In this document: one piece after another, positions 43,222 through 54,748 of the stretch
Layout of the letters: every line of letters starts with the position of its first letter
Numbering within the stretch: the stretch's first letter is position 1
Assembly (NCBI GenBank): GCA_037039925.1
Contig: JAXRKP010001366.1
Coordinates: 53,501-117,500, forward strand
Origin: Doris montereyensis
Lineage: Eukaryota; Mollusca; Gastropoda; Nudibranchia; Dorididae
Reading direction: 5' to 3'
Length of the DNA stretch: 64,000 nucleotides
The notes under the pieces: model-generated
What the model was told of the DNA's origin: nothing
Database searches by the model: none
Seen by the model: only the letters and a program-made list of their open reading frames with translations
Made by a program: the position numbers and the translations under genes

Positions 43222-43515
43222 AGTTAAGTTCCTTCAAGGCCCTTATAGAGCCAACGCATATACCGGTTACGATAGCATGAAGCGGAACAGGTGACCATAA
43301 TCACCTCCTGGATAGGATGCTAGTCTGTCACAGGCTTTTACTCCCAATGTGTTGACGGTACCCATTTTCCCCTGGGTCTTGATGAGGAAAATGCATGTGA
43401 CGTATCTTTCCCAAAGAACACAACATCAAACCTAGCATAGCCAGGATTCGAACCCAGGACACCATGATCCTAAGAATTGACTTGACTTAATTGCATAGGA
43501 CGTGACGCCACCTTG
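43222..43515 (-). repeat. tRNA-derived SINE family 2
   Basis: AGTTCCTTCAAGGCCCTTAT, AGCATGAAGCGGAACAGG, CTTTCCCAAAGAACACAACA and AGGATTCGAACCCAGGAC (B-box complement) mark a nearly full copy with an altered head. Confidence 0.82.
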
Positions 43516-43774
43516 CGATCCAATAATTACACACAGATTTCCTCCATTTTTCTTTGAATAGTGCCCTTCTCTCCGCTGTGAGAAGCGGAATACCGCACTG
43601 CTTGCTGATGTAACAAAAGGGACTAGCCTAAGTAAAAGGAGATCAAACTAAAGATCACGGGTTATTGATTCCATACAAGCCAGTCAACAAACTATGCTTG
43701 CATTTACTAGTCAAGGGATACACAAAATATGCTATGTGCTAGTCAAGGGATACACAACAAAATTGGCTTCAGTA

Positions 43775-43925
43775 CAGTAGCCAATTGGCATCAGCACAGT
43801 AGCCAATTGGCATCAGTACATTAGCCAATTGACATCAGTACAGTAGCCAATTGGCATCAGTACAGTAGCCAATTGGCATCAGTACAGTAGCCAATTGGCA
43901 TCAGTACAGTAGCCAATTGGCTGTT
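43775..43925 (+). repeat. 22-bp minisatellite with CCAATTGG palindrome
   Basis: Seven units of CAGTAGCCAATTGGCATCAG-TA. Each unit centres on the palindrome GCCAATTGGC. Confidence 0.94.
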
Positions 43926-44107
43926 CGGTTGACGTGTGCTAACTTTTTCTTCTTTTTTTTTTGTTTGTTTACTTTCCTGTGATCATCGCATATGCTGGAC
44001 GGGGTGAGTTTTTAATGAAAAAAAGTAGCCAAGAGGGTCAGGCTGTTAGGTGTTGTGTTCCTTTGGCAAGACAATTTGAGCATTTTTATCGTTTTGCTTT
44101 GACTAGG

Positions 44108-44402
44108 AAGGTGGCGTTGGTGGCTAAGCGGTTGGGCTGCCGGGCTGAGAATCATGAGGTCCTGGGTTCGAATCCTAACAAAGCTAGGTCCGACATTGTG
44201 TTCCTTGGGAAATATACTAAACACGCACTTTCCTCACTCAACCCAGATGCAAATGGGTTCAAGCATTAGCTCGGGAGTAAAAATCTGCGTCAGACTAGCG
44301 TCCTGTCCAGGAGGTGATTATTTTTACGTTTTCCGCTTCACGTTATTGAAACTGGGATAAGCTCTGGCTCTATGGGTCGTAACGACCTTGAAGGAACTTT
44401 AA
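44108..44402 (+). repeat. tRNA-derived SINE family 2 (reference copy)
   Basis: Head GTTGGTGGCTAAGCGGTTGG (A box) and GGTCCTGGGTTCGAATCC (B box) are tRNA-like, with no cloverleaf 3' half. The body follows, with GTGTTCCTTGGGAAA, GAGGTGATTATT and the 3' end CCTTGAAGGAACTTTAATTT. Confidence 0.87.
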
Positions 44403-45349
44403 TTTTTTTTTTACTAGGAAGTGGTAGAAGATGTTTCTTATAATTTTGTTGTTGTATTTCTATTTCTACTTGTTGGTTTTGATGTCTTCAAAAGAGAATT
44501 CTTTTCTTGAATATTCTGATCTTTAAAAAAATGTTTATTGTTTAAATGTATGTCAGCTCGAAAGATAATAACCACGATTTTTGTTTGTTTAGTTTGTTTT
44601 GTTTCCGTATTCTCGCATGCTCAATATGACATATTGTGTCTGTTTAAAGAGAAAAAAAAAAAGGTTTCTTTTCTGGGAGAGTGTTCTTTCCATTTCCTAC
44701 TTAATTGAATGTCCATAGTAATCGTAGACTAATTGATGACACAAAGAGGTGCTGGTAGGAGCATTTAGTTTTATGGAGACTCAACAGTCAATGCCATATA
44801 CATGTACATGTATGTATTATGGTAAATGCATATGGGATGGAAACTACTGCAGATCTCATAAACTGTGAACAAATGTATTCAATGTAACAATGTTTTTAAA
44901 ATATTTAATGCTCTTTGTATAAGCTCACTTTATTACATATTATCATATACATGTTTAAACACATTTCATTTTGTCTTATGTTTGATGAATTGTGTCTGGT
45001 TTTACCAACACAGGCAATGCGTTATGATTTATGACAACACTAATAAATTGCATTTAACGAATGGTGTACTTTTTTGTTTTTGTTTCAATAGTTTCATGTT
45101 TACGTAATTACATGTAGAATGATTTTATTGATACAACCTTATTAGGTTCGACGTTTGTGCTGTTCGTGGGTGCTAATGGTAGATTCTATGTCTTTCCTTC
45201 AACTTTTCCGAGTGTCTTTTTGTCACTGTTTCCTCTTAATTCACCCTATGATTACATATGGGGATAATTTTAATTTTTCAGAGAAACACAGTTGTGCGAT
45301 CTCTAAACTTTATCAGTTTGGTTTATTACTCTGTGACTAGAATTGAGGT
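44403..45349. other. Intergenic, no gene recognised
   Basis: AT-rich. 45190-45290 belongs to the weak dispersed repeat also seen at 41030 and 63040. Confidence 0.4.
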
Positions 45350-47700
45350 TCTGCGTCGTTAAGCTTGTGCAGTGTGCCTAGGATCCAGATTAGGCGTCTC
45401 AAAGGGTGTGCAGTGTACTTAGGATCCAGGTTAGACGTTTCAAAGGGTGTGCAGGATACATAGGATCCAGATTACACGTGTCAAAGCGTGTGCAGGAACT
45501 TAGGATCCAGATTACACGTGTCAAAGCGTGTGCAGGGAACTTAGGATCCAGATTACACGTGTCAAAGCGTGTGCAGGGAACTTAGGATCCAGATTACACG
45601 TGTCAAAGCGTGTGCAGGGAACTTAGGATCCAGATTACACGTGTCAAAGCGTGTGAAGGGAACTTAGGATCCAGATTAGATGTCTCAAAGCGTGTGCAGG
45701 GTACTTATGATCCAGATTAGACGTCTCAAAGCGTGTGCAGGGTACTTATGATCCAGATTAGGCGTCTCAAAGCGTGTGCAGGGTACTTATGATCCAGATT
45801 AGGCGTCTCAAAGCGTGTGCAGGGTACTTATGATCCAGATTAGGCGTCTCAAAGCGTGTGCAGGGTACTTATGATCCAGATTAGACGTCTCAAAGCGTGT
45901 GCAGGGTACTTATGATCCAGATTAGACGTCTCAAAGCGTGTGCAGGGTACTTATGATCCAGATTAGGCGTCTCAAAGCGTGTGCAGGGAACTTAGGATCC
46001 AGATTAGACGTCTCAAAGCGTGTGCAGGGTACATAGGATCCAGGTTAGATGTCTCAAAGCGTGTGCAGGGTACTTAGGATCCTGATTAGGCGTTTTGAAG
46101 TGTGTGCAGGGTACCTAGGATCCAGATTAGACGTCTCAAAGCGTGTACATGGTACCTAGGATCCATATTAGACGTCTCAAAGCGTGTACATGGTACCTAG
46201 GATCCATATTAGACGTCTCAAAGCGTGTACATGGTACCTAGGATCCATATTAGACGTCTCAAAGCGTGTGCATGGTATCTAGGACCCAGATTAGACGTCT
46301 CAAAGCGTGTACATGGTATCTAGGACCCAGATTAGACGTCTCAAAGCGTGTACATGGTATCTAGGACCCAGATTAGACGTCTCAAAGCGTGTACATGGTA
46401 TCTAGGACCCAGATTAGACGTCTCAAAGCGTGTACATGGTATCTAGGACCCAGATTAGACGTCTCAAAGCGTGTGCATGGTATCTAGGACCCAGATTAGA
46501 CGTCTCAAAGCGTGTGCATGGTATCTAGGACCCAGATTAGACGTCTCAAAGCGTGTACATGGTATCTAGGATCCATATTAGACGTCTCAAAGCGTGTACA
46601 TGGTATCTAGGATCCATATTAGACGTCTCAAAGCGTGTACATAGTATCTAGGATCCATATTAGACGTCTCAAAGCGTGTACATGGTATCTACGACCCAGA
46701 TTAGACGTCTCAAAGCGTGTGCATGGTATCTAGGATCCATATTAGACGTCTCAAAGCGTGTGCATGGTATCTAGGACCCAGATTACACGTCCCAAAGCGT
46801 GTACATGGCACCTAGGATCCATATTAGACGTCTCAAAGCGTGTACATGGTACCTAGGATCCATATTAGACGTCTCAAAGCGTGTGCATGGTATCTAGGAC
46901 CCAGATTAGACGTCTCAAAGCGTGTGCATGGTATCTAGGACCCAGATTAGACGTCTCAAAGCGTGTACATGGTACCTATGACGCATATTAGACGTCTCAA
47001 AGCGTGTGCATGGTATCTAAGATCCATATTAGACGTCTCAAAGTGTGTACATGGTATCTAGGACCCAGATTAGACGTCTCAAAGTGTGTACATGGTACCT
47101 AGGACCCATATTGGACGTCTCAAAGCGTGTGCAGGGTACCTAGGACCCAGATTAGACGTCTCAAAGCGTGTACATGGTATCTAGGACCCAGATTAGACGT
47201 CTCAAACATGTACAGGGTGCCTATGATCCAGATTAGGCGTCTCAAAGCGTGCGAAGGGTGCATATGTTCCAGATCAGGCATCTCAAAGCGTATGCAGGGT
47301 GCCTAGGATCCAGATTAGGAATCTCAAAGCATGTGAAGGATGCCTATGATCCAGATTAGGCATCTCAAAGTGTGTGAAGGATGCCTATGATCCAGATTAG
47401 GCATCTCGAAGCTTGTGCAGGGTGACTATGATCCAGATTAGACATATCAAAGCTTGTGCAGGGTGACTATGATCCAAATTAGACATATCAAAGCTTGTGC
47501 AGGGTGACTATGATCCAAATTAGACATATCAAAGCTTGTGCAGGGTGACTATGATCCAAATTAGACATATCAAAGCTTGTGCAGGGTGACTATGATCCAA
47601 ATTAGACATATCAAAGCTTGTGCAGGGTGACTATGATCCAAATTAGACATATCAAAGCTTGTACAGGGTGACTATGATCCAAATTAGGCATATCAAAGTT
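45350..47700 (+). repeat. 41-bp satellite-like array, ~57 units
   Basis: Unit AGGATCCAGATTAGACGTCT followed by CAAAGCGTGTGCAGGGTACTT. Variants are clustered: ACACGTGTC units at about 45470-45660, TTATGATCC/GGCGTC units at 45700-45960, GTACATGGTATCTAGGACCC units at 46130-47200, and GTGACTATGATCCAAATTAG units with AAGCTTGTG at 47400-47690. No open frame of meaning. Confidence 0.96.
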
Positions 47701-47744
47701 TGTATCTCCGGGCAGTAGACAGGTAAGCACCTGTACGGGGAGTA

Positions 47745-48171
47745 GATGATCCCGCCCTCCACGAGTCTCCTGCTGCCTTGCAGGTCGGTATTGGCTGACC
47801 AAAGGCTAATGGAATTAACCCTGACAGAAAATAACAACATGCTGCCTTGCAGGCTGGTCTTGAATGACCAAAGGCTAAGGGAGTTAACCCTGACAAAAAT
47901 AACAACCTTCTGCCTTGCAGGCTGGTCTTGAATGACCAAAGGCTAAGGGAGTTAACCCTGACAAAAAATAACAAGGCCTGGTAGGGGGCCTCAAGGTAGC
48001 AGCCCCACCATCTACCTAGGGTACAGTGGGATAATCCCCTGCTTATTCGAAACCTAACTGATGCAGAGAAATAAATATAATATACCCGGCTTGACCTTTC
48101 AACGACGAAAATGGAAACGAACACGGTCTGTGATTTTTGGAACATGGAACGTTAGGGCAATAAATGGAAAA
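47745..48171 (+). mobile_element. LINE copy, left part (5' UTR monomers and start of endonuclease)
   Basis: Three ~68-bp monomers (CTTGCAGGCTGGTCTTGAAT, GACCAAAGGCTAAGGGAGTT, AACCCTGACA) lead into CCGGCTTGACCTTTCAACGA and the endonuclease start FGTWNVRAINGK (48139-48174). The domain is cut here by the PPT1 retrocopy and resumes at 50196. The same monomers recur at 54610-54720 before another endonuclease start, so they belong to the element. Confidence 0.83.
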
Positions 48172-50195
48172 AAAGGTTTTTTAATTTTTTTTTTATTTTA
48201 TAAAGTTTATTGGATAAAAAGCAAATGTATGTATATAAAGAACATCATATGTAGACAAAAAACCCTCAACAAATTAAAGATTTCAAAATGTTCAGAAAAA
48301 TGAAATCAGCATCTCACTGAAATGGGGAAAGATTCACAATTTTACTACATATGAAATAGACAGAGATCAGAAAGATAGCTTTATAGGTGTACAGACAGAA
48401 AAACCCTATTAATATAGATACTCTAAGATAAAGTAATTGAGAGGCACATAGAGTGTTAGACTGAGAAACAGCATCACAATGCATGATACAATACTATATC
48501 TTTGAAAACAAAAGAAGATGATTAATTCCAGTTTTATGAAAACATTTAATTTTTGGATAACTTAATGTAATACAATAAAAAAAAATCAGGAAGGAGGATT
48601 AAAATATGTGGAATGTCTGTGGTGAATACGGTGAATAGGGCCCATGTAAAATAACAGTGAAACAGAGAAGAAATAGTCTTGAGTGTGCATTCTAATTATT
48701 TCCATTATATATCGAATTCTTTGATTACACAATGAAATTTGTATATTTACTTGAATTTCGCCTCTTTTATGATAAAACATAGGAAACTTTGACATAAGGC
48801 GAAAATATGAATACATAAAATAGAGGGGGCAGCAATATCCTCAAAATAGCTGCACAGTTTAAGCGGCAGTCAATAAACATTAGATTGTCAAAAGACGACA
48901 TTATTGATTTGAAATGAATTCAGTGGAAATACATTCATAGTCTCTATCCTTCACATAAACAGAATCTCTGGGTATAAATCACACATCCTTTTAGGAAAAA
49001 CACTTTATTTTATATTCTTCTTTACTCTCTGAAAGGGGCACACTAGGTTGTTTCATTCTACAATATTAATTTTTGCAACCTGATCGTATCCTTGATTATG
49101 TTAAGCCAAACCATCATTTAATGAAATGGATCTGAAAGTCATACAACGTGATCAAGAAAAAAAAAGTAACGGTCACGTGATATGCTTACACCGAATATAA
49201 AATATGTCCTCTTTATAACACGTCTATTCGAAAAGTTGAAACTGGACAGGGCATTCATCACGCTTCAGTTCTTGGGAAAACGAAGGATGTTAGCCGCATA
49301 CCACTCATCTGTAAACTGAAGATGATCACCAGGTGATGCCAACAATGTCAATCGTCCAGTGGCATTCAGCTGTTTCAATCCAATTAAATGTTTCTGATAT
49401 AATTGAGTTTGCTCCATTGGAATGATTTCCTTACTCTGGCCTGGCTTGTAGAACCCAAACCACTCACTTTCTTTGGGTTCAACCATTGTATCTTGTGCAA
49501 ATTTCACAAGGACCAGATTTTTCAATTTGAGAAGATTTTCTTTGTATGTTGCATTGAAGTTTTTTCTTGATTAATATCAGCAAGGAACACGCTCTTACTC
49601 CAATATTCCTCTTCATTCAGGGGATCATGCCAATATTCAGCTTGGCCAAGGAATAATTGTACGAATGAAATATAGGCTCCAGAATTTAAAAGTTTACGGA
49701 CAATATCACAGACTATCTCATTATCACATGGACAACGTGGAAATCCATAGACACCTTGGTGTTGGCCGCCAAAAGAAACCAAATTTAACATTGGTGGGGT
49801 TGGGCATCTTTGAGCAATTGCACGGAGAAATTGTCCTCCTTGAGAAAACCCAAGAGAATTGTAACCATTCTTCAGCTTGGCATCACTATGGATTTGCTTA
49901 CAAACATTGGTGATCTGGTCATTCACATTCATGAAACAGCCATTTTCCATGTCCTCAAAGATGTTGCTTCCAATTTCCAATGATTTCACATATACGCCGC
50001 CACCCACTTTTTCCTCCACAAGTCTTTTCACAGAGGCCATGCTTATTGGGTTACAACAGCTGTCACCCATGCCATGCCAAAAAACAACCGGTGTTGGACT
50101 TGCACATGAAGAGGCAAAGAATAGTGTCAGCACATCACATATTTGGGATAAAGCCATTTCCCTCAGTGATGTGGCTGCCATTTTGTAATGTCTCC
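48172..50195 (-). mobile_element. PPT1: Processed retrocopy of a PPT1-like mRNA
   Basis: Flanked by AAATGGAAAA at 48162-48171 and 50196-50205, a target-site duplication inside the LINE endonuclease gene. At the low end are T-rich bases 48177-48199 (the poly-A tail on the minus strand), preceded in the transcript by AATAAA (complement of 48206-48211). The transcript has a very short 5' leader (50182-50195), an intronless thioesterase reading frame (50181-49265) and a 3' UTR of about 1 kb (49264-48200). The family is multi-exonic in vertebrates. Confidence 0.85.
49265..50181 (-). CDS. PPT1: Palmitoyl-protein thioesterase 1-like, intronless, one frameshift
   Basis: PPT1 removes fatty acyl groups from S-acylated proteins in the lysosome. 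The reading starts [20 protein letters not shown], signal-peptide-like, then [15 protein letters not shown]. The nucleophile Ser is in [14 protein letters not shown], the catalytic Asp in [14 protein letters not shown], and the His in [23 protein letters not shown] is another signature. About 306 residues, as in the family. The frame breaks after ADINQEK at six T (49560-49565, plus strand); seven would restore continuity with [19 protein letters not shown]. Every catalytic residue is kept, so the copy is either young and possibly active, or intact with a sequencing slip. Expression would need a captured promoter. Confidence 0.9.
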
Positions 50196-52889
50196 AAATG
50201 GAAAAGAGTTACAATTAGTTGAAGACATGGGAATTTTCAAAGTAGACATTTTGGCTATTACAGAAACAAAGAAAAAAGGACAAGGAATAGAAAATGTAGG
50301 ACCAAATAATATTTTAATCTTCTCAGGAGTAGATGTCAAAGATAGAGCGACAGAAGGAGTAGGTCTCTTAATGCATAAAAGGCACGAAAAGCTACTAGAA
50401 AGCTGGAAATTTATAAGCCCACGGCTATTAGAGGTAAATATTAAACCAAAAGGAAGAGAAATTAAATTATTAATAGCTTATGGACCAAACGAAGACGCCA
50501 CTAAAAAAAAAGATACCTTCGAAAACGATTTACAAATAGCTGCAGAGAATCTTAAACACAAACAGGAACTAATGCTTTTAGGAGATTTAAACGCTAGATT
50601 AGGCAACAATATAGAAACATCAGGAGGAGTAATAGGTAAAGAAGGAGAGACAACAACTCCAAATGGAGAGAGACTAATATATTTTTGCCTAAAGAATAAC
50701 AGGAAAATAGCTAACACCTTTTTTTCCTCATAAAGATATCCACAAATAGACAAGAGTAAATGAAAACTGGTGTGAAATGTCAATGATAGACTACATAATA
50801 GTTAGCAGCTCCTTTTTTTACAGTACATTGGATGCAAGAGTAAACAGAGGAGCAGAAATATTTAGTGATCATCACCTAGTGATTGCCAAAATGAGATTAC
50901 TGACTGAAGAAAACAAACAGAAAAGGAAAAAAGAAGAAAGCTACTAAACTCAAAATAGAGGAACTAACAAACCCAATAGTAAAACAGGTATACGCATTTA
51001 GGATAAAAAGGTTTATCAGTGAAAGACAGATGAAGAAAAGAGGCAAATATATAAAGAAACACTCCTCAGTTGTACTAAAGAGGTCTGTTGTAGGAAACAA
51101 ATTAAAAGAGAAGGGAAAAGAACAGCATGGTGAGAATGTCAAAAATAAGATCAAAGAAAAGAAGGATGCCTGGGAGAAATACTTGCAGACAAAGAGACCA
51201 GAGAATAGGATAGATTACGTGAATAAAAGAACTATCGCCATAGAGGAAGTTAGGAAAGCAAAACAGGAACAATGGGAAGAGTTGGGACAAAGATTTCAAG
51301 AAAGCTATCAAGCAAATCAAAAGCTGTTCTGAGGGGCAATGTAGAACATGAGAAACACCAAAGCATGCTCAATACGACAAATTAAGAATGCCAAAGGAGA
51401 AATAATGAAAGAAGACAGCGAAATCATGGAAACATGGAGAAAGCATTTTCACCAATTACATAATCCCTCCAGAACGTATGAAACAAGAAGTAAAGATCAA
51501 TTAGTAAGAGTAACAAGTAATCCAGAGGAGACAGCTGAAAAGTGAGCTTAGAAAAGTGAAAGCTCCAGGAGCAGATCAAGTTTATTCAGAAAGGATTAAA
51601 AACTAAGGGAGAGAGGCAGACAAACTACTACATGCAATATGCCAACAAGCATGGAAGTCCAAACAGGTGCCAGACGACTGGAAAAAGGGAACGGTATTAC
51701 AAATACATAAGAAAGGATAAACTATGAAATGCTCAAACTATAGAGGATATCACTACTTAGCCTTCCAGAAAAAGTGTATGCCAGGATACTGGAAATGAGA
51801 TTAAGGACAAGAGTAGAGGATCAGATTGAAGAGCATCAGAGTGGATTTAGACCAGAAAGAAGTGTACAAGACCACATATTCACAATTAGACAAATAATAG
51901 ATAAATTCTTTGAGAGAAACATTGAAGTGCACCTGTGTTTTATTGACTTAGAAAAGGTATTTGACACTGTGAGGTGGGAGAACTATGGCATTCCTTAAAA
52001 GAACACAATGTAGAGCAAAAATTTAAAAGAAGCCATTAAAAGTTTTTAAAATAAACCAACATGTGCAGTGAGAGTAGCTGGAAACATATCTGCAGAATTT
52101 GATGTTGATATAGGAGAAAGACAGGATTGTATCCTAAGTCCTCTTTTGTTTATCACATTTATGGATTCAGTCGCAAAGGCATCCAAAATGAAGAAAATGA
52201 AGATATGTGGAAACTCAAACCAGTAAATGTATCAATGCTTTCATTTGTCGATGATTTAGTTATGTTTGGAAAATCAGAAAGTGACCCTCAGTCGAATATC
52301 ATTATGAACAATGAACTAAATAAAAGAGGAATGAGAGTAAATGCAAAGAAAACCAAAACAATGCTAGTAACTAGGGAAGCTAAAACACAAAATCTTAAAT
52401 TGGGCAGGGAGAACTTAGAACAAGTTCAAAGCTACAATTACATAGGAGTAATGATTAACTCAGAGGGAAAACTAAGAGAAGAAATTAGCCAGAGAATCCA
52501 AAAGGCAATGAAAATATATAACCATCTAGGAAAGGCTTTTGTAGGTAAGCAAGAATTGTCAACAAAAACCAAAAGGGCAGTATACAATACAGTTTATTGT
52601 CCTACTCTCCTCTATGGCAAGTGAAACCTGGACCTTAGATAGTAGAGAATACAGTAGAGTACAGGCAGTTGAAATGAAATATCTAAGAAGAGTAGTGGGG
52701 AAAATGAAAAGATACAAAATCAGAAACACAACAATAAGAGATCAAACCAAAGCAGATGGCATAAAAACTAAGATAGAAACAAATCAATTGAGATGGTTTG
52801 GGCATGTAAACAGAGTGAATGACAGTAGAATAGCTAAATTAGTATACAGTGCTAAAGCCCAAGGTAAAAAACCAAAAAGAGTAGGACAA
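50196..52889 (+). mobile_element. LINE copy, right part (endonuclease and reverse transcriptase)
   Basis: Continues the endonuclease: MGIFKVDILAITETKKKGQG and LLGDLNARLGN (50188-50733), then a linker with coiled Lys/Glu-rich stretches (51030-51330). Reverse-transcriptase blocks follow: EEHQSGFRPERSVQDHIFTI, CFIDLEKVFDTV (51930-51970), SFVDDLVMFGKSE (catalytic DD near 52250), and the C-terminal YLRRVVGKM and RWFGHVNRVND (to 52880). Frames change at about 50735, 50950, 51335, 51545, 52000 and 52615. The 3' end is cut at 52889. Same family as 15420-16990. Confidence 0.87.
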
Positions 52890-53307
52890 TAAACTGTATC
52901 TTTTACTGTCAAAATCACTTACAACGAGCCGCTGTGGGTATTTAATGGGAGAGTTATCACAGAGAGTGGCATTCGTGCCCCATGGAAACACTTGAGTGAT
53001 TTCAAAAGATGTGGAGTTATTTTGAGTTGTTTTTTTCTTTTCTTCCAGATACATAAGTCTACCAAAAGTAAAGAAGTACACGTACAATGGATACGTCGCA
53101 AGTGATGGATTCAATGTAAAGAACCTCGTGTCTGTCTACTAAGTTGACCTAGCTGATAATGATAATGCTATCACTAAGATGGTGTGACCCACTTTGAACA
53201 CAAGCACAATCCACAATTTTATTATACACATAAGGGAATTTTTTTTATTTTTTATAATCAGCCTATATATGTATATTCCAATAATAGCTTGTGCTCTAAG
53301 CGAAAAA
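52890..53307 (+). other. 418-bp insert of unknown nature within LINE sequence
   Basis: GTAGGACAA occurs at 52881-52889 and again at 53308-53316, like a target duplication. Inside, 52893-53020 is open (VKITYNEPLWVFNGRVITES), followed by a strong tract ttttctttTCTTCCAG (53033-53048). After it comes a second open piece ending at 53141 (YISLPKVKKYTYNGYVASDG in one frame). It could be a displaced gene end, but no family is recognised and the phases do not join cleanly. Confidence 0.35.
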
Positions 53308-53775
53308 GTAGGACAACGAACAGAAGGAGAAAAGTGTTTAGGGAGACATCCAATTAGAGGATGGCGAAACGAAAATTGTGATTCATTCGTAACTTGTTGT
53401 GAGGGTCACAACCTGTTTCTAACACATAATGCCTACTTAAACCTAGAAGCACGGCATAGTAATTACAACTTACGTAGTAACCGGACCATAAAACAAGCCA
53501 CATACCCTCTCACTACCATTAAAAAGAGGAAACTGAAATGGTATGGCCATGTAACAAGAACTGATGGTATTTCTAAGACGATTCTACAGGGAACGGTTCA
53601 AAGAAGCAGAAAAAAGAGGTATATAGGGGAAGAAATCGACTGACAATATCGTAGAGTGGACTCCAAAGACCTTTACTGAAACCCAGGCCGTGGCACATGA
53701 CCGACATGACTGGAGGATGATGGCGCATCTAAAAGCGCAGCGCCTCCACGACCATTCCTGGTCAAAGGAGCAGTG
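53308..53775 (+). mobile_element. LINE C-terminal fragment, second family
   Basis: KKRKLKWYGHVTRTDGISKT then ILQGTVQRSRKK and, after a frame change, DNIVEWTP and HDRHDWRMMAHL, the typical end of another APE-type LINE family. Preceded by NLRSNRTIKQATY. Confidence 0.75.
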
Positions 53776-53929
53776 AGTGAGTAAGGTCCCCGTGCGGACA
53801 AGGGTGTCAACATACTAAATAAATTACAACCAGATAGACTCCACAATACGCAAAGCACGCCATAAATATCTAAGCACGAACTTCCAACCATATGGTGGAA
53901 CTATTGATAACATATCAGACGACGGGCTT

Positions 53930-54600
53930 GTTTAGCTTTCTTTCTTTCTTTCTTTTTTTCCTTTATTTCATTCTTTCTTTCTTCATCAGTTCCAATTCTG
54001 CCCTCCAGTGTATGGGTTCAGGTGCCCAAAATAATTTTAATATTAACATAATAACATAGCTATTCTCTTAACATTCATACTGTTTACATGCCCAAACTAT
54101 CCGAGTTGATTTTTTTATTCTTCTGTTCTACTTCTGTCTCCATTTGCTCTTGTATATTCGTGGATATCTTTATGTGGGGAAACGGTATTGGTTATTTTTA
54201 TGTTATTCTTTAAGCAAAAGTTTATAATTCTCTCCATTTGGAGAAGTTGTTATCTCTCCTTCTTTTCCTATTACGCCCATGGACGTTCTACATTATTGCC
54301 TACTCTGACGTTTAAATCGTCTAAAACCATTATTTCCTGTTAGCGTTTGAGATTCTCTGCGTTTATTGGTAAATTGCTTTCAACGATATCCTTTTTTCTT
54401 CTTTGGTGGTGTCTTGGTTTGATCCATAAGCTATTAATAATCTAATGTCTCGTCCTTTGGGTTGAATGTTTACTTCTAATAGCCATGGACTTATACATTT
54501 CCAAGTCTGTAGTAGATTTTCATGCCTGTATGCATTAGAGGCCTACTTCTGCTCCAGCTCTATCCTTTATGCTTACTCCCTGAGAAATTTAAAGTATGAT
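53930..54600 (-). mobile_element. LINE endonuclease fragment, antisense
   Basis: The minus strand reads QEIMVLDDLNVRVGNN, INFCLKNNIKITNT and HKDIHEYTRANGDRS. These align with the endonuclease end of the 47745-52889 family (LMLLGDLNARLGNN, CLKNNRKIANT). A CTTT microsatellite is at 53938-53990. Confidence 0.75.
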
Positions 54601-54604
54601 TTGG

Positions 54605-54748
54605 TCCTCTTTTCCTTGCTAAGGGAGTTAATTTTGACAGAAAATCACAATCTGCTGCCTTGCCTGCCGTCTTGGTTGACCAAAGGCTAAGGGAGTTAAC
54701 CCCGACAGAAAATCACAATTAAGGCCATCTACCTGCATAAAACTAAAA
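54605..54748 (+). mobile_element. LINE 5' UTR fragment (left of a nested SINE)
   Basis: Two ~68-bp monomers (CTAAGGGAGTTAACCCCGAC, TTGGTTGACCAAAGGCTAAG) match 47770-47960. Confidence 0.78.

Noticed and set aside
44108..44190. tRNA gene
   Set aside because: Only the A and B boxes match; the acceptor stem and 3' half do not pair, and the same sequence recurs as a SINE head.
45350..47700. CRISPR-like array
   Set aside because: Units are contiguous 41-mers without unique spacers, in a eukaryotic context. The 46-, 29- and 22-bp arrays fail for the same reason.
49665..50222. Plus-strand open frames over the thioesterase
   Set aside because: Shadows of the minus-strand PPT1 reading, which has the family motifs.
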